DNA from: Streptomyces clavifer
Lineage (GTDB): Bacteria; Actinomycetota; Actinomycetes; Streptomycetales; Streptomycetaceae
DNA: 64,000 nucleotides
NCBI GenBank assembly: GCA_014651175.1
Contig: BMWJ01000007.1
Span: 458,791-522,790 of the forward strand
Direction: 5' to 3'
Part shown: positions 25,050 through 33,696 of the stretch, in pieces
How the letters are laid out: each line of letters starts with the position of its first letter
How positions within the stretch are numbered: the stretch's first letter is position 1
Program-made: the position numbers and the translations under genes
The notes under the pieces: model-generated
What the model was told of the DNA's origin: nothing
The model's database searches: none
What the model saw: only the letters and a program-made list of their open reading frames with translations

Positions 25050-26185
25050 GACGCCACGTCCCAGGCCCCGGTGTCACGAGGTCCGGTCTGTTCGGCATCC
25101 TCGGCGGCACGTGGCCCGGCGCCCGCCGTACCGGGTCCGGATGCGGCGGTACGGGGTCGTACGCCGAGACCCGGCTGTGCGGACGCGCTCACGAAGCCGT
25201 CACCGCCGCCGATCCCCGACCAGGGGTCGTGGGCGAGCAGGAGGTGCCCGTCGAGGTCGGTCCAGCGGGCACGGTCGGCGATGTGGACGGCCGGTGCGAT
25301 ACCGAGGGTGCTGGCGGTCAGGCAGCCGAGCATCAGATCGGTGCCACTGCCCTCGATCAGCGCGGCGATCCGCAGGGCGGCGTGGACTCCGCCGCACTTG
25401 GCGAGTTTGACGTTGATCCCCTGGACGCGCCCGGCCAGCCGGCACGCGTCCTCGTAGGTGACGGCGTCCTCGTCCGCGATGACGGGCAGGGGCGAGCGGG
25501 CCGCGAGGCGCGCCAGGGCCTCCGGGTCGCCGGGCGCGAGGGGCTGTTCCACGGCCTCGACGCCCAGTTCGGCGAACCGGGGCAGCAGTGCCCGTGCCTG
25601 CCCGGCGGTCCAGGCCCCGTTCGGGTCGAGGAGGAGGCGGGCCTCAGGCGCCGCCGCGTGGACGGCGCGTACCCGGTCCAGGTCGGCCTCCTCGTCCCGG
25701 TCACCCGCCTTGATCTTGATGACGGAGAATCCCGCCCCGGCCAGTCGGCGGGCGTGGGCAGCCGCCCGGCCCGGGGAGGTCAGCGAGATGGTGCGGGCCG
25801 TGGCGACCCGCGGGGCGACGGCAGAACCGAGGAAGCGGTGGACGGCGGTGGCGGTGCGCTTGCCGACCAGGTCGAGGAGCGCCGCCTCCACGGCGGCGGT
25901 CACCGCCGCGGGGGTGTCCGGGGCGGTGAGTTCGCCGACGCGCAGGGCGTGCAGCGCGGTCTCCGGTCCGGGGAAGCGGGCGAGGCACTCGGCGGCTCCC
26001 GTGAGGAGCCGTTGCAGGGCGGGCGTGTCGAGGCCGTAGAAGACGCTGGTGACGGCCTCCCCGTGCCCGCTCAGCCCTTCGTGCGTGACGGTCAGCCGCA
26101 CGGCGTCACGGGCCGCCATGGTCGACCGCGAGATGCGGAGCGGCTCGGTGAGGACGAGTCGCACGGTGTGCTGGGTGACCTTCAC
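25046..26185 (-). CDS. Enolase-superfamily dipeptide epimerase-like enzyme
   Basis: A 379-residue muconate-lactonizing subgroup protein. Catalytic and metal residues are in their usual order: the K-x-K pair (IKIKAG), Asp in LLDPNGAW, Glu in VEAVEQPL, Asp in VIADEDAV, and the second-face Lys in NVKLAKCGG. This pattern fits L-Ala-D/L-Glu epimerases and other dipeptide or N-acylamino-acid epimerases, which invert an alpha-carbon with Mg2+. The C-terminal 50 residues are low-complexity and extra. GTG start 26185 overlaps the PLP-enzyme stop. Confidence 0.85.
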   Translation of the reverse strand: MKVTQHTVRLVLTEPLRISRSTMAARDAVRLTVTHEGLSGHGEAVTSVFYGLDTPALQRLLTGAAECLARFPGPETALHALRVGELTAPDTPAAVTAAVEAALLDLVGKRTATAVHRFLGSAVAPRVATARTISLTSPGRAAAHARRLAGAGFSVIKIKAGDRDEEADLDRVRAVHAAAPEARLLLDPNGAWTAGQARALLPRFAELGVEAVEQPLAPGDPEALARLAARSPLPVIADEDAVTYEDACRLAGRVQGINVKLAKCGGVHAALRIAALIEGSGTDLMLGCLTASTLGIAPAVHIADRARWTDLDGHLLLAHDPWSGIGGGDGFVSASAQPGLGVRPRTAASGPGTAGAGPRAAEDAEQTGPRDTGAWDVAS

Positions 26186-27267
26186 GGCTGCCTCTCCGGA
26201 TGTTCTGCGAGGGGGTCGGTGACGGTGGTGCACCTGGCCCAGCCGCCCGCTTGGGCGGCACGCGGGTGCGGGAGGTCGACGGGGCCGGTCGCCGCGAGGT
26301 CCGGGTCCAGTCCGTGGGCGGTGGCGAAGTCGTCGTCGTAGACCGTGCCGAGGTAGCGGTGCGGTCCGTCGGGGAAGACCGTGGCGACGGCGGCCCCCGG
26401 ATGGGTGCGGGCGGCCCACGCGGCGACGCGCGCGACGGCGCCGGTGCTCCAGCCGCCGCTGACGAAGTTGCCCCGGGCGAGGCGCCGGCAGGCGTCCGCG
26501 GCCTCGGCGGGGCCGATCCAGTGCACCTCGTCGAAGGCGTCGTAGGCGACGTTGCGCGGGTGGATGCTGCTGCCGAGTCCGCGCATCAGCCGGGGTGCGG
26601 CCGGCTGGCCGAAGATGGTGGAACCGGTGGAGTCGACGGCGATCAGGCGCAGGCCGGGCCAGTGCCTGCGCAGCGGTCCGGCGATTCCGGCGCTGTGTCC
26701 GCCGGTGCCGACGCTGCACACAAGGATGTCCAGATGGTCGAGCTGGGTGGCCAGTTCGGCGGCGAGCGAGGCGTAACCGGCGGTGTTGTCGGGGTTGTTG
26801 TACTGGTCCGGCCAGTACGCGCCGGGGAGCCGGCCGAGCAGGTCGCGGAGGCGTTCCAGCCGCGCGCCCTGCCAGCCTCCCCGGCGGGCCGGGCGGTCCA
26901 CGAGCTCCAGTCTGGCCCCGTGGGCGCGCAGCAACTGACGCATGGACGGCTCCAGTTCGCTGTCGCCGACCAGGACGACGGGGTGGCCGAGGGCCTGCCC
27001 TGCGAAGGCGAGCCCTATCCCGAGGGTGCCGGAGGTCGACTCCACGACCGGTGCCCCGGGGAGCAGTTCGCCGCGTTCCTCGGCGCCCAGGAGCATGGAC
27101 ACGGCGGCCCGTGCCTTCATGCCGCCGACGGCGTGCCCCTCCAGCTTGGCCCAGAAGCCGGGGTGGGGGCCGGGGAGCCCGGTCGTGATCCTGGCCAGCG
27201 GTGTGCGGCCGAGCAGGGCGAGCAGTTCGCGGTTGGGGGCGAGGCTGTGCAGCGATGCCGTGTTCAC
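26182..27267 (-). CDS. Cysteine-synthase-family PLP enzyme
   Basis: A 361-residue fold-type II PLP enzyme. The PLP lysine is in VGGMKARAA, the substrate-loop in VESTSGTLGIGLA, and the phosphate-binding glycine loop in SVGTGGHSAGI. It belongs with cysteine synthase relatives such as SbnA, which makes a 2,3-diaminopropionate precursor by beta-replacement on phosphoserine, but its SVKDR-equivalent (GMKAR) differs from both. It probably forms a beta-substituted alanine building block. No SbnB-type partner is present. GTG start 27267. Confidence 0.85.
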   Translation of the reverse strand: MNTASLHSLAPNRELLALLGRTPLARITTGLPGPHPGFWAKLEGHAVGGMKARAAVSMLLGAEERGELLPGAPVVESTSGTLGIGLAFAGQALGHPVVLVGDSELEPSMRQLLRAHGARLELVDRPARRGGWQGARLERLRDLLGRLPGAYWPDQYNNPDNTAGYASLAAELATQLDHLDILVCSVGTGGHSAGIAGPLRRHWPGLRLIAVDSTGSTIFGQPAAPRLMRGLGSSIHPRNVAYDAFDEVHWIGPAEAADACRRLARGNFVSGGWSTGAVARVAAWAARTHPGAAVATVFPDGPHRYLGTVYDDDFATAHGLDPDLAATGPVDLPHPRAAQAGGWARCTTVTDPLAEHPERQP

Positions 27268-28106
27268 AGGGCGCCTCCGTCGTCCGCGCGGTAGCGGTGG
27301 ATGGTGCCGGGTCCGCCGTCGAGCCAGAAGAAGGGATAGGGCTCCGCGCACACGGCGCTCACTCCCGCCCCGAGGAAGCGGGGCAGCACCGCGCTGCCGG
27401 TCTGGGCGAACATGACCAGCGGTTTGCCGTACTCCAGGGCGTGCTGCCGCAGCGGATCGAAGGTCCCGTTGCCGAGCGTCATGCCCGAGGCCAGCACGGC
27501 GTCGCACCGCCCCATCTCCGCCAGGGCATCCGTGCCGACGGCCTCGCCCCACTCGGTGGTGCCACCCTTCAGATCGCACGGGAGGGCCACGTGTCCGCGC
27601 GAACGCAGCTCGGCGAGGAGGGAGTTGACGACTCCGACGACGAGTACGGTGCCACCGGGCGCGACCGCGTCCAGCAGCTCGACGACAGCCGCCGCCCGCG
27701 CCCGGGACCTCTCCAGCGAGGTACCGGCGGGGACGGTCACCGGCTCCGCCCCGTGGGCCGGGGCGTGCGGCGTGACGTCCATCAGATAGGCGTCCAGCGC
27801 CGCGACCCGCACAGCCGTCAGCGGGTGGTCGAGGAGCCCGGCCACCTCCGCTCCGGCGCAGTCCTCGACCGTCCCCGCGGGCAGGGAGCCGGGTTCGACG
27901 GAACAGGAGCCGACGGCCCGGTCGAGGCGGAGGCTGAGGACCTCGTTGCGGTATCCCCCGCTCCGCCCGTCGTGCCGGACGGCCTGGGACGTCGTGAAGG
28001 CGACGGCGATGCGGCGGGTCCGCGGGTCGGGGCCCAGCTCCCCCGCGAGGGCCCGGTCCACGAGCCCGTCGAGCGTGCGGCCGTCCGTGCGCGCGCCGGC
28101 GTTCAC
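27264..28106 (-). CDS. DUF364 (Rossmann-like, putative metal-chelation) protein
   Basis: A 280-residue protein matching the DUF4213/DUF364 pair: an N-terminal enolase-N-like part (to about residue 90) and a C-terminal Rossmann-like part with TVLVVGVVNSLLAELR, LPCDLKGGTTEWG, DAVLASGMTLGNGTFD and the ending YPFFWLDGG. The family was annotated as putative heavy-metal chelation; its chemistry is not known. It lies second in a Zur-box operon, which fits a metal-linked role. GTG 28106 overlaps the ATP-grasp stop by GTGA. Confidence 0.75.
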   Translation of the reverse strand: MNAGARTDGRTLDGLVDRALAGELGPDPRTRRIAVAFTTSQAVRHDGRSGGYRNEVLSLRLDRAVGSCSVEPGSLPAGTVEDCAGAEVAGLLDHPLTAVRVAALDAYLMDVTPHAPAHGAEPVTVPAGTSLERSRARAAAVVELLDAVAPGGTVLVVGVVNSLLAELRSRGHVALPCDLKGGTTEWGEAVGTDALAEMGRCDAVLASGMTLGNGTFDPLRQHALEYGKPLVMFAQTGSAVLPRFLGAGVSAVCAEPYPFFWLDGGPGTIHRYRADDGGAL

Positions 28107-29359
28107 GACAGCACCAGCCTGGGGCGCACCGCGGCGAGCAGCGACTCGACACGGTCCCGGGCGCCCAGCCCGGCGGCGTCGCCCGCCATGACGTGCCCCA
28201 GGTAGGCGTTGTTGCTGTCCGCCGCCCCGACCTTCCGTCCGGGCTCCGCCATCTGCACCTCCAGCACGCCGTCGGCGTCCCGCATCCCTGCGGCGCCCTC
28301 GACGGACGCGAGCGTGCCCGCGGCCTCGGGGACGAGGAATCCGATGGCCGCACTGCGCAGCCCGGTGTCGCGCCGCCGGAGGTCGGGTTCCCGGCCGAGG
28401 GCCACGTCGACGCAGGCCGCGGCGAGGTCGATCCCGGTGACATGGCGGACGAGCTCGGTGATGCGGTTGCCCGCGGGCCGCGGGTTGACCTCCACCACAC
28501 GGGGCCCGTCGGGGGTCAGTTTGATCTCGGTGTGCGCCACGACGTCGTCGAGCCCGAGGGCGGCTCCGGCGCGCAGGGCTGTTCCGGTGGCGGCCGCGAG
28601 GTCGTCCGGGCCGAGGGCGGCCGGGAACATGTGGCCGGTCTCGATGAAGGCGGGTGCCCCTCCGACACTCTTGTCGGTCACTCCGACGACGTGGGTGGTG
28701 CCCGCGTACGACACGGTCTCGACGCTCACCTCGGGCCCCCGGAGGAATTCCTCCAGCAGGATGTGCGGGGTGCGCAGCTGACCCCGGGCGTTCACGGGGA
28801 AGCCCGCCAGGGCGTCGCAGGCGGCGGCCAGCTCGGTCTCGTCGTCCACGCGGCGCACGAGCATGCCCGCGCAGAGGTCGACCGGCTTGACCACCAGCGG
28901 GTATCCGATGGCGCGCGCGGCCTCGGCGGCGGCGACCGCGTCCGTACAGACCGCGAAGCGGGGGCCCGGGAGCCCGGCGGCGTCCAGGATGCGGCGGGTG
29001 GCGTCCTTGCGGCAGGCGTTCTCCATCGCCTCGGCGGCGGGGCCGGGCAGGCCGAGCCGGGCGGCGATGCGGGCGGCCGTCGGCAGGTAGTAGTCGCAGG
29101 AGGTGATCACTCCGTCGAATCGGAGCGCCTCGTGCAGGCGCTCCGCCTGCGGAAGGAGCGTGCCGACGTCATTGGTCGGTGCCGTGACGACGTTGCGTGC
29201 GGTGAGCAGCGGATGCTCCGTCCCCTCGGGTGCGGAGCGGAGGTAGTGCTGCAGGTCGCGGGTGAGGAAGGTGAAGTGATGGCCTCCCTCCCCCAGGGCC
29301 CGGGGCAGCAACCTGCTCATCGATCCGACCCAGCTCTCGACCACCAACAGGTGAGCCAC
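28103..29359 (-). CDS. ATP-grasp carboxylate-amine ligase
   Basis: A 418-residue ATP-grasp enzyme. N-terminal domain to about residue 110, ATP-binding lysine in YPLVVKPVDLC, the E-E-F loop (LLEEFLRGPEVSVE) and the Mg2+ site VVEVNPRPAGNRI. Relatives join a carboxylate to an amine through an acyl phosphate, as in dipeptide ligases and dapdiamide assembly. It is first in the operon, so it is probably the condensation step. GTG start 29359 follows AAGGGGGAG; the leader from the mapped promoter is about 80 bases. Confidence 0.88.
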   Translation of the reverse strand: MAHLLVVESWVGSMSRLLPRALGEGGHHFTFLTRDLQHYLRSAPEGTEHPLLTARNVVTAPTNDVGTLLPQAERLHEALRFDGVITSCDYYLPTAARIAARLGLPGPAAEAMENACRKDATRRILDAAGLPGPRFAVCTDAVAAAEAARAIGYPLVVKPVDLCAGMLVRRVDDETELAAACDALAGFPVNARGQLRTPHILLEEFLRGPEVSVETVSYAGTTHVVGVTDKSVGGAPAFIETGHMFPAALGPDDLAAATGTALRAGAALGLDDVVAHTEIKLTPDGPRVVEVNPRPAGNRITELVRHVTGIDLAAACVDVALGREPDLRRRDTGLRSAAIGFLVPEAAGTLASVEGAAGMRDADGVLEVQMAEPGRKVGAADSNNAYLGHVMAGDAAGLGARDRVESLLAAVRPRLVLS

Positions 29360-29445
29360 GAGCTCCCCCTTCTCACAGTGCCGTTGGGAATGCGGGCAGG
29401 CAGAGGCCGGCCCCGTGGAGGGGGCCGACCGACCCGACCGGACAC

Positions 29446-29474
29446 ACGCTATCGATAATCATTTTCATTGTCAT
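29446..29474 (-). promoter_or_regulatory. Promoter of the ten-gene metallophore-type operon
   Basis: On the minus strand ATGACA (29474-29469), a 17-base spacer and TAGCGT (29451-29446) match the Streptomyces vegetative promoter pattern (-10 TAGxxT). The spacer is almost exactly the Zur-like box, so a bound repressor would cover both elements. No second promoter is evident inside the operon because the genes overlap. Confidence 0.6.
29451..29469. promoter_or_regulatory. Zur-like (Fur family) operator
   Basis: On the minus strand the 19-mer AATGAAAATGATTATCGAT departs at only a few right-half positions from the actinobacterial Zur pattern AATGAAAATGATTTTCATT (a 9-1-9 palindrome). The neighbourhood is strikingly AT-rich for this genome. 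Streptomyces iron control uses IdeR/DmdR boxes of a different sequence, so zinc via Zur is the better reading; another Fur-family protein remains possible. Confidence 0.65.
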
Positions 29475-29630
29475 CTAAAACCCCGTCACAACCGTTGACG
29501 ACCTTCTTCCGTTGCGCCACCGGCAGGACCGGAGTGGAATTGCGTACAGGGACCCGGAACGGGCGCGACCGACCCCGGCGTCCGCGACGAGGCGGCAGCC
29601 TCGTCCACCCCCGGACCGAAAGGACACGCC

Positions 29631-30104
29631 ATGACCGACACCGACCGGGGGGACGACGTCTACCAGCCTCAGGAACCGGAGGCCTCGGACCCCGCTGATC
29701 TTCTCGACGTGGAGGACACCCTCGACACCACCGGAATCACCGACGTCCTGGACGAGGGGTACTCCCCGCCCGACCGGCCGTGGGCCGTCGACGACGAGGG
29801 CACCACCGCAGCGGAACAGCACACCGGCGAGTCCCTGGACAGCCGTCTGACCAGGGAAGTCCCCGAGAACGCCGCGTCCGCCGACGGACCCGGGGATCTG
29901 GCGGAGGGCGACGGAGAGCTCTACGACACGGAAGTGGGCACCGACCGGGCCGGACGGCTCACCCAGGGTGGCGACGGCCATGTGCCGGCCACGCTGACCG
30001 CCCAGGACGTCGGGATCGACGGTGCGGCGGCGTCCGCCGAGGAGGCGGCGATGCATGTGATCCCCGAGGAGGAGGACCTTTTCGGGGAAGAACCTCCGTA
30101 CTGA
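29631..30104 (+). CDS. DUF5709 domain protein
   Basis: A 157-residue, very acidic, probably disordered protein. It shows the DUF5709 sequence pattern: LDVEDTLD, LDEGYSPPDRPWAVDDEGTT, GESLDSRL, and VGIDGAAASAEEAAMHV near the end. The family is common in actinobacteria, with no proven function. AAAGGAC lies before the ATG. It stands alone between the divergent operon promoter and gnd. Confidence 0.8.
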   Translation: MTDTDRGDDVYQPQEPEASDPADLLDVEDTLDTTGITDVLDEGYSPPDRPWAVDDEGTTAAEQHTGESLDSRLTREVPENAASADGPGDLAEGDGELYDTEVGTDRAGRLTQGGDGHVPATLTAQDVGIDGAAASAEEAAMHVIPEEEDLFGEEPPY

Positions 30105-30179
30105 ACGCACCACTCCCGGCACCCGTATCCCTGACCGGCCACCCTCCGTCACCACCGAACAGATTGCAGGAGCACACAG

Positions 30180-31622
30180 ATGAGCGGCACTGCGCAGATC
30201 GGCGTCACAGGACTCGCGGTGATGGGCCGCAACCTCGCCCGGAACTTCGCCCGCAACGGCTTCACCGTCGCCGTGCACAACCGCACCACGGCAAAGACGG
30301 ACGCCCTGGTCAAGGAGTTCGGTGACGAGGGCACTTTCGTCGCCGCACACACGCCGCAGGAGTTCGTCGCCGCCCTGGAGCGCCCCCGCCGCCTGGTGAT
30401 CATGGTGAAGGCGGGCGAGCCGACCGATGCCGTGATCAGGGAGTTCGCCCCGCTCCTCGAGGAGGGCGACGTCATCATCGACGGCGGCAACGCCCACTTC
30501 GAGGACACCCGCCGCCGCGAGAAGGAGTTGCGCGAGCGCGGTATCCACTTCGTCGGCGTGGGCATCTCGGGCGGCGAGGAGGGCGCCCTGAACGGGCCCA
30601 GCATCATGCCGGGCGGCTCCGAGCAGTCGTACGCCTCACTGGGCCCGATGCTGGAGAAGATCGCCGCCGTGGCCGAGGACGGCACCCCCTGCACCACCCA
30701 CATCGGCCCGGATGCCGCCGGCCACTTCGTGAAGATGGTCCACAACGGCATCGAGTACGCGGACATGCAGCTCATCGCGGAGGCGTACGACCTGCTGCGG
30801 TCGGTCGCGGGATACTCCCCCGCACAGATCGCCGAGACGTTCCGCTCCTGGAACACCGGCCGCCTCGACTCCTACCTGATCGAGATCACCGCCGAGGTGC
30901 TCGCCCACCAGGACGCGGCCACCGGCAAGCCCTTCGTCGACATCGTGCAGGACCGGGCGGAGCAGAAGGGCACCGGCCGGTGGACGGTGCAGATCGCACT
31001 CGACCTGGGCGTGCCGGTGTCGGGCATCGCCGAGGCCGTCTTCGCCCGCTCCCTGTCCGGGCACGCGGACCTGCGGGAGGCCGCCCGCGGCCTCCCCGGG
31101 CCCTCGCCCGCCCCCTTGGGCCAGAAGGAGGCCGCGGCCTTCGCCGACCGGGTGGAGCAGGCTCTGTACGCGTCCAAGATCGTGTCGTACACCCAGGGCT
31201 TCCACCAGATCCGGGCCGGCAGTGAGGCGTACGACTGGGGCATCGACCTCGGCGCGGTGGCCTCGATCTGGCGCGCCGGGTGCATCATCCGCGCGGCGTT
31301 CCTGGACCGGATCAGGGCGGCGTACGACAGCCGGCCCGATCTGACGAGCCTCCTGTCCGACCAGCAGTTCGCCCAGGAGATCGGCGCGACACAGGACGAC
31401 TGGCGCGGGGTGGTCGCCGAGGCCGTGCGGCAGGGGGTGCCGACGCCCGGCTTCGCCGCCGCACTCTCGTACTACGACGGCCTGCGTGCCGACCGGCTGC
31501 CCGCGGCTCTCACCCAGGGGCAGCGGGACTTCTTCGGGGCCCACACCTACCGGCGCACCGACCGCGAGGGTTCGTTCCACACGCTCTGGGGCGGCGACCG
31601 GTCGGAGACCACCGCCGGCTGA
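30180..31622 (+). CDS. gnd: 6-phosphogluconate dehydrogenase, NADP-dependent, decarboxylating
   Basis: A 480-residue enzyme of the oxidative pentose phosphate pathway converting 6-phosphogluconate to ribulose 5-phosphate with CO2 and NADPH. Length is that of the long (E. coli-type) class. Seen: NADP fold GVTGLAVMGRNLARNFARNG, the substrate-site motifs VGISGGEEGA and MVHNGIEYADMQ, and GTGRWTVQIALDLGVP. GCAGGAG precedes the ATG. Followed by a strong terminator, so it is a single-gene unit. Confidence 0.95.
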   Translation: MSGTAQIGVTGLAVMGRNLARNFARNGFTVAVHNRTTAKTDALVKEFGDEGTFVAAHTPQEFVAALERPRRLVIMVKAGEPTDAVIREFAPLLEEGDVIIDGGNAHFEDTRRREKELRERGIHFVGVGISGGEEGALNGPSIMPGGSEQSYASLGPMLEKIAAVAEDGTPCTTHIGPDAAGHFVKMVHNGIEYADMQLIAEAYDLLRSVAGYSPAQIAETFRSWNTGRLDSYLIEITAEVLAHQDAATGKPFVDIVQDRAEQKGTGRWTVQIALDLGVPVSGIAEAVFARSLSGHADLREAARGLPGPSPAPLGQKEAAAFADRVEQALYASKIVSYTQGFHQIRAGSEAYDWGIDLGAVASIWRAGCIIRAAFLDRIRAAYDSRPDLTSLLSDQQFAQEIGATQDDWRGVVAEAVRQGVPTPGFAAALSYYDGLRADRLPAALTQGQRDFFGAHTYRRTDREGSFHTLWGGDRSETTAG

Positions 31623-31626
31623 CGGC

Positions 31627-31669
31627 GGCGAGGGCCCCGCGCGCGGCCTGCCGCTGCGGGGCCCTCGCC
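31627..31669 (+). terminator. Terminator of gnd
   Basis: A 14-base-pair GC stem (31627-31640 with 31656-31669; core GAGGGCCCCGC) and a 15-base loop lie 5 bases beyond the gnd stop. Confidence 0.75.
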
Positions 31670-31800
31670 CGGCCGGACGACGGAATCCCGCACGGTTCGA
31701 GGCGCGGTGCTCTCGCCCGGCCGGACCGCCCGGAGTGCGTCCGGGACAGGGGTGTGGATTAGTGGCAGGGAGTCCCGGCCACCACACAGGGAGTGCGCGC

Positions 31801-32856
31801 ATGCCCGACGCCGTCCCGGATCCCGTCTCGGTCCAGCCCGTCGTAGCCCCTCTGACCAGCGCCGCACTGGTCCTGGTCGCCACGATCGAACCGGGCGGCG
31901 AGTCGGCCGTGCGTGAGGTGCTGCCCGATATCGCGGCGTTCGCCCGCTCGATCGGCTTCCGCGTCCCGAGCGCCGGGCTGGCGTGCGTGACGGGTTTCGG
32001 CTCGGAGGCGTGGGACCGGCTGTTCTCCGGTCCTCGTCCGGCCGGCCTCCACCCCTTCCAGGAGTTGCGGGGCCCGCGCCACCATGCACCGGCCACCCCG
32101 GGCGATCTGCTGTTCCATGTCCGGGGCGAGCAGATGGACGTCTGCTACGAGTGGGCGTCCCAGCTGCTCGGCCGGCTCGGCGACGCGGTGAGGATCGTGG
32201 ACGAGGTCCACGGCTTCCGCTACTTCGACCACCGGGACCTGCTCGGGTTCGTCGACGGGACGGAGAACCCTGTCGGGGACCGGGCCCGGGCCGCCGCCCT
32301 GGTCGGGCAGGGCGATCCCGCGTTCGCCGGCGGGAGTTACGTCGTCGTGCAGAAGTACCTGCACGACCTGGGCGGCTGGAACCGGCTCCCCACCGAGGAG
32401 CAGGAACGCGTCATCGGCCGTACGAAGTTCACGGACACCGAGCTCGCCGACGACGTCAAGCCCGCCGATTCCCACGTCGCCCTGAACACCATCACCGACC
32501 CCGACGGGACCGAACACGACATCCTGCGGGCCAACATGCCGTTCGGCACCTTCGGGAAAGGCGAGTTCGGCACCTACTTCATCGGGTACGCGGCCGACCC
32601 CGGGGTGACCGAGCAGATGCTGCGCAACATGTTCCTCGGCAGCCCGCCCGGCACCCACGACCGCATTCTCGACTTCTCCACGGCGGTCACCGGCACGCTC
32701 TTCCACACCCCCCGCGCCGACTTCCTCGACGCCCCTCCACCGCCGCCCTCCCCTGCCGGAACGACCGCGGTCCCGGAGCCGTGCGCCCCGGTCCCGGCGG
32801 TGGTGAGCGACGGTTCGCTGCGGATCGGCAGCCTGCGAGAAAGCGCTCAGCGATGA
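31801..32856 (+). CDS. DyP-type heme peroxidase with encapsulin targeting peptide
   Basis: A 351-residue dye-decolorising peroxidase. Family features: the distal-side GFVDGTENP containing the catalytic Asp, the proximal heme His region VKPADSHVALN, and DILRANMPFG. The C terminus is a flexible Pro/Ala linker ending with DGSLRIGSLRES, which closely matches the cargo-loading peptide (DGSLxIGSL) that docks inside family 1 encapsulins. The next gene is that encapsulin, and the stop overlaps its ATG. ATG 31801 is preferred to the longer frame, whose start lies within gnd. The physiological substrate is unknown. Confidence 0.93.
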   Translation: MPDAVPDPVSVQPVVAPLTSAALVLVATIEPGGESAVREVLPDIAAFARSIGFRVPSAGLACVTGFGSEAWDRLFSGPRPAGLHPFQELRGPRHHAPATPGDLLFHVRGEQMDVCYEWASQLLGRLGDAVRIVDEVHGFRYFDHRDLLGFVDGTENPVGDRARAAALVGQGDPAFAGGSYVVVQKYLHDLGGWNRLPTEEQERVIGRTKFTDTELADDVKPADSHVALNTITDPDGTEHDILRANMPFGTFGKGEFGTYFIGYAADPGVTEQMLRNMFLGSPPGTHDRILDFSTAVTGTLFHTPRADFLDAPPPPPSPAGTTAVPEPCAPVPAVVSDGSLRIGSLRESAQR

Positions 32857-33650
32857 ACAACCTCCACCGCGAACTGGCCCCCGTCACCGCCGCCGCCTGG
32901 GACGAGATCGAGGAGGAGGCGACCCGGACCTTCAGCCGTCATGTGGCCGGACGCCGGGTCGTGGACGTCAGCGACCCGCAGGGACCCGGGCTGGCGGCGA
33001 TCGGCGACGGACACCTGCGCGACATCGACCCGCCGACGCCCGACGTGTTCGCACGCGCCCGTACCGCGTCGCCTGTCATCGAGTGGCGGGTGCCGTTCAC
33101 CGTGACACGGGCGGCCGTCGACGACGTCGAACGCGGCTCCGAGGACAGCGACTGGCAACCCGTCAAGGACGCGGCCCGCACCTGCGCGTTCGCCGAGGAC
33201 ATGGCGCTCATCGACGGGTACGCCGCGGCGGGCATCACCGGTCTGCGGGACGGCTCCTCGCACGAGCCGCTGCCCCTGCCCGCCGACGCGCGCGACTACC
33301 CGGCCGCGGTGAGCCAGGCCCTGACCCGGCTGCGGCTCGCCGGTGTCGACGGTCCGTACCGGCTGCTGCTGGGCGCGGACGCCTACACCGAGGCCACCGA
33401 GACCTCCGACCACGGCTACCCGGTCGCCACACACCTCGCCCGGCTCCTGGACGAACCGATCCTGTGGGCTCCGGCGGTCACCGGCGGGGTACTGCTGTCC
33501 ACCCGTGGCGGCGACTTCGAGCTGTGCCTGGGCCAGGACCTGTCGATCGGCTACCTCGATCACGACGCGACGAGCATCCGGCTCTACTTCCAGCAGGCAT
33601 TCACCTTCCGGATGCTGACACCGGAAGCCGTGGTCCCCCTCATCGCGTGA
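32853..33650 (+). CDS. Family 1 encapsulin shell protein
   Basis: A 265-residue HK97-fold shell protein, the usual length for family 1. Seen: MNNLHRELAPVTAAAWDEIEEEA, which is the N-terminal helix that holds the cargo peptide, RVVDVSDPQGPG, and the C-terminal LGQDLSIGYLDHDATSIRLY. It assembles a nanocompartment (24 nm, 60 subunits in characterised DyP systems) around the peroxidase encoded just upstream. The start overlaps the peroxidase stop by ATGA. Confidence 0.93.
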   Translation: MNNLHRELAPVTAAAWDEIEEEATRTFSRHVAGRRVVDVSDPQGPGLAAIGDGHLRDIDPPTPDVFARARTASPVIEWRVPFTVTRAAVDDVERGSEDSDWQPVKDAARTCAFAEDMALIDGYAAAGITGLRDGSSHEPLPLPADARDYPAAVSQALTRLRLAGVDGPYRLLLGADAYTEATETSDHGYPVATHLARLLDEPILWAPAVTGGVLLSTRGGDFELCLGQDLSIGYLDHDATSIRLYFQQAFTFRMLTPEAVVPLIA

Positions 33651-33696
33651 AGGGACCCTCCTGATCGTCGCGGCCGCCCTCGCGGACAATGGCCGT

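Noticed and set aside
29440-29480. IdeR/DmdR iron box
   Set aside because: The actinobacterial iron box has a TTAGGTTAGGCTAACC pattern, not the AATGAAAATGATT pattern seen here; Zur fits better.
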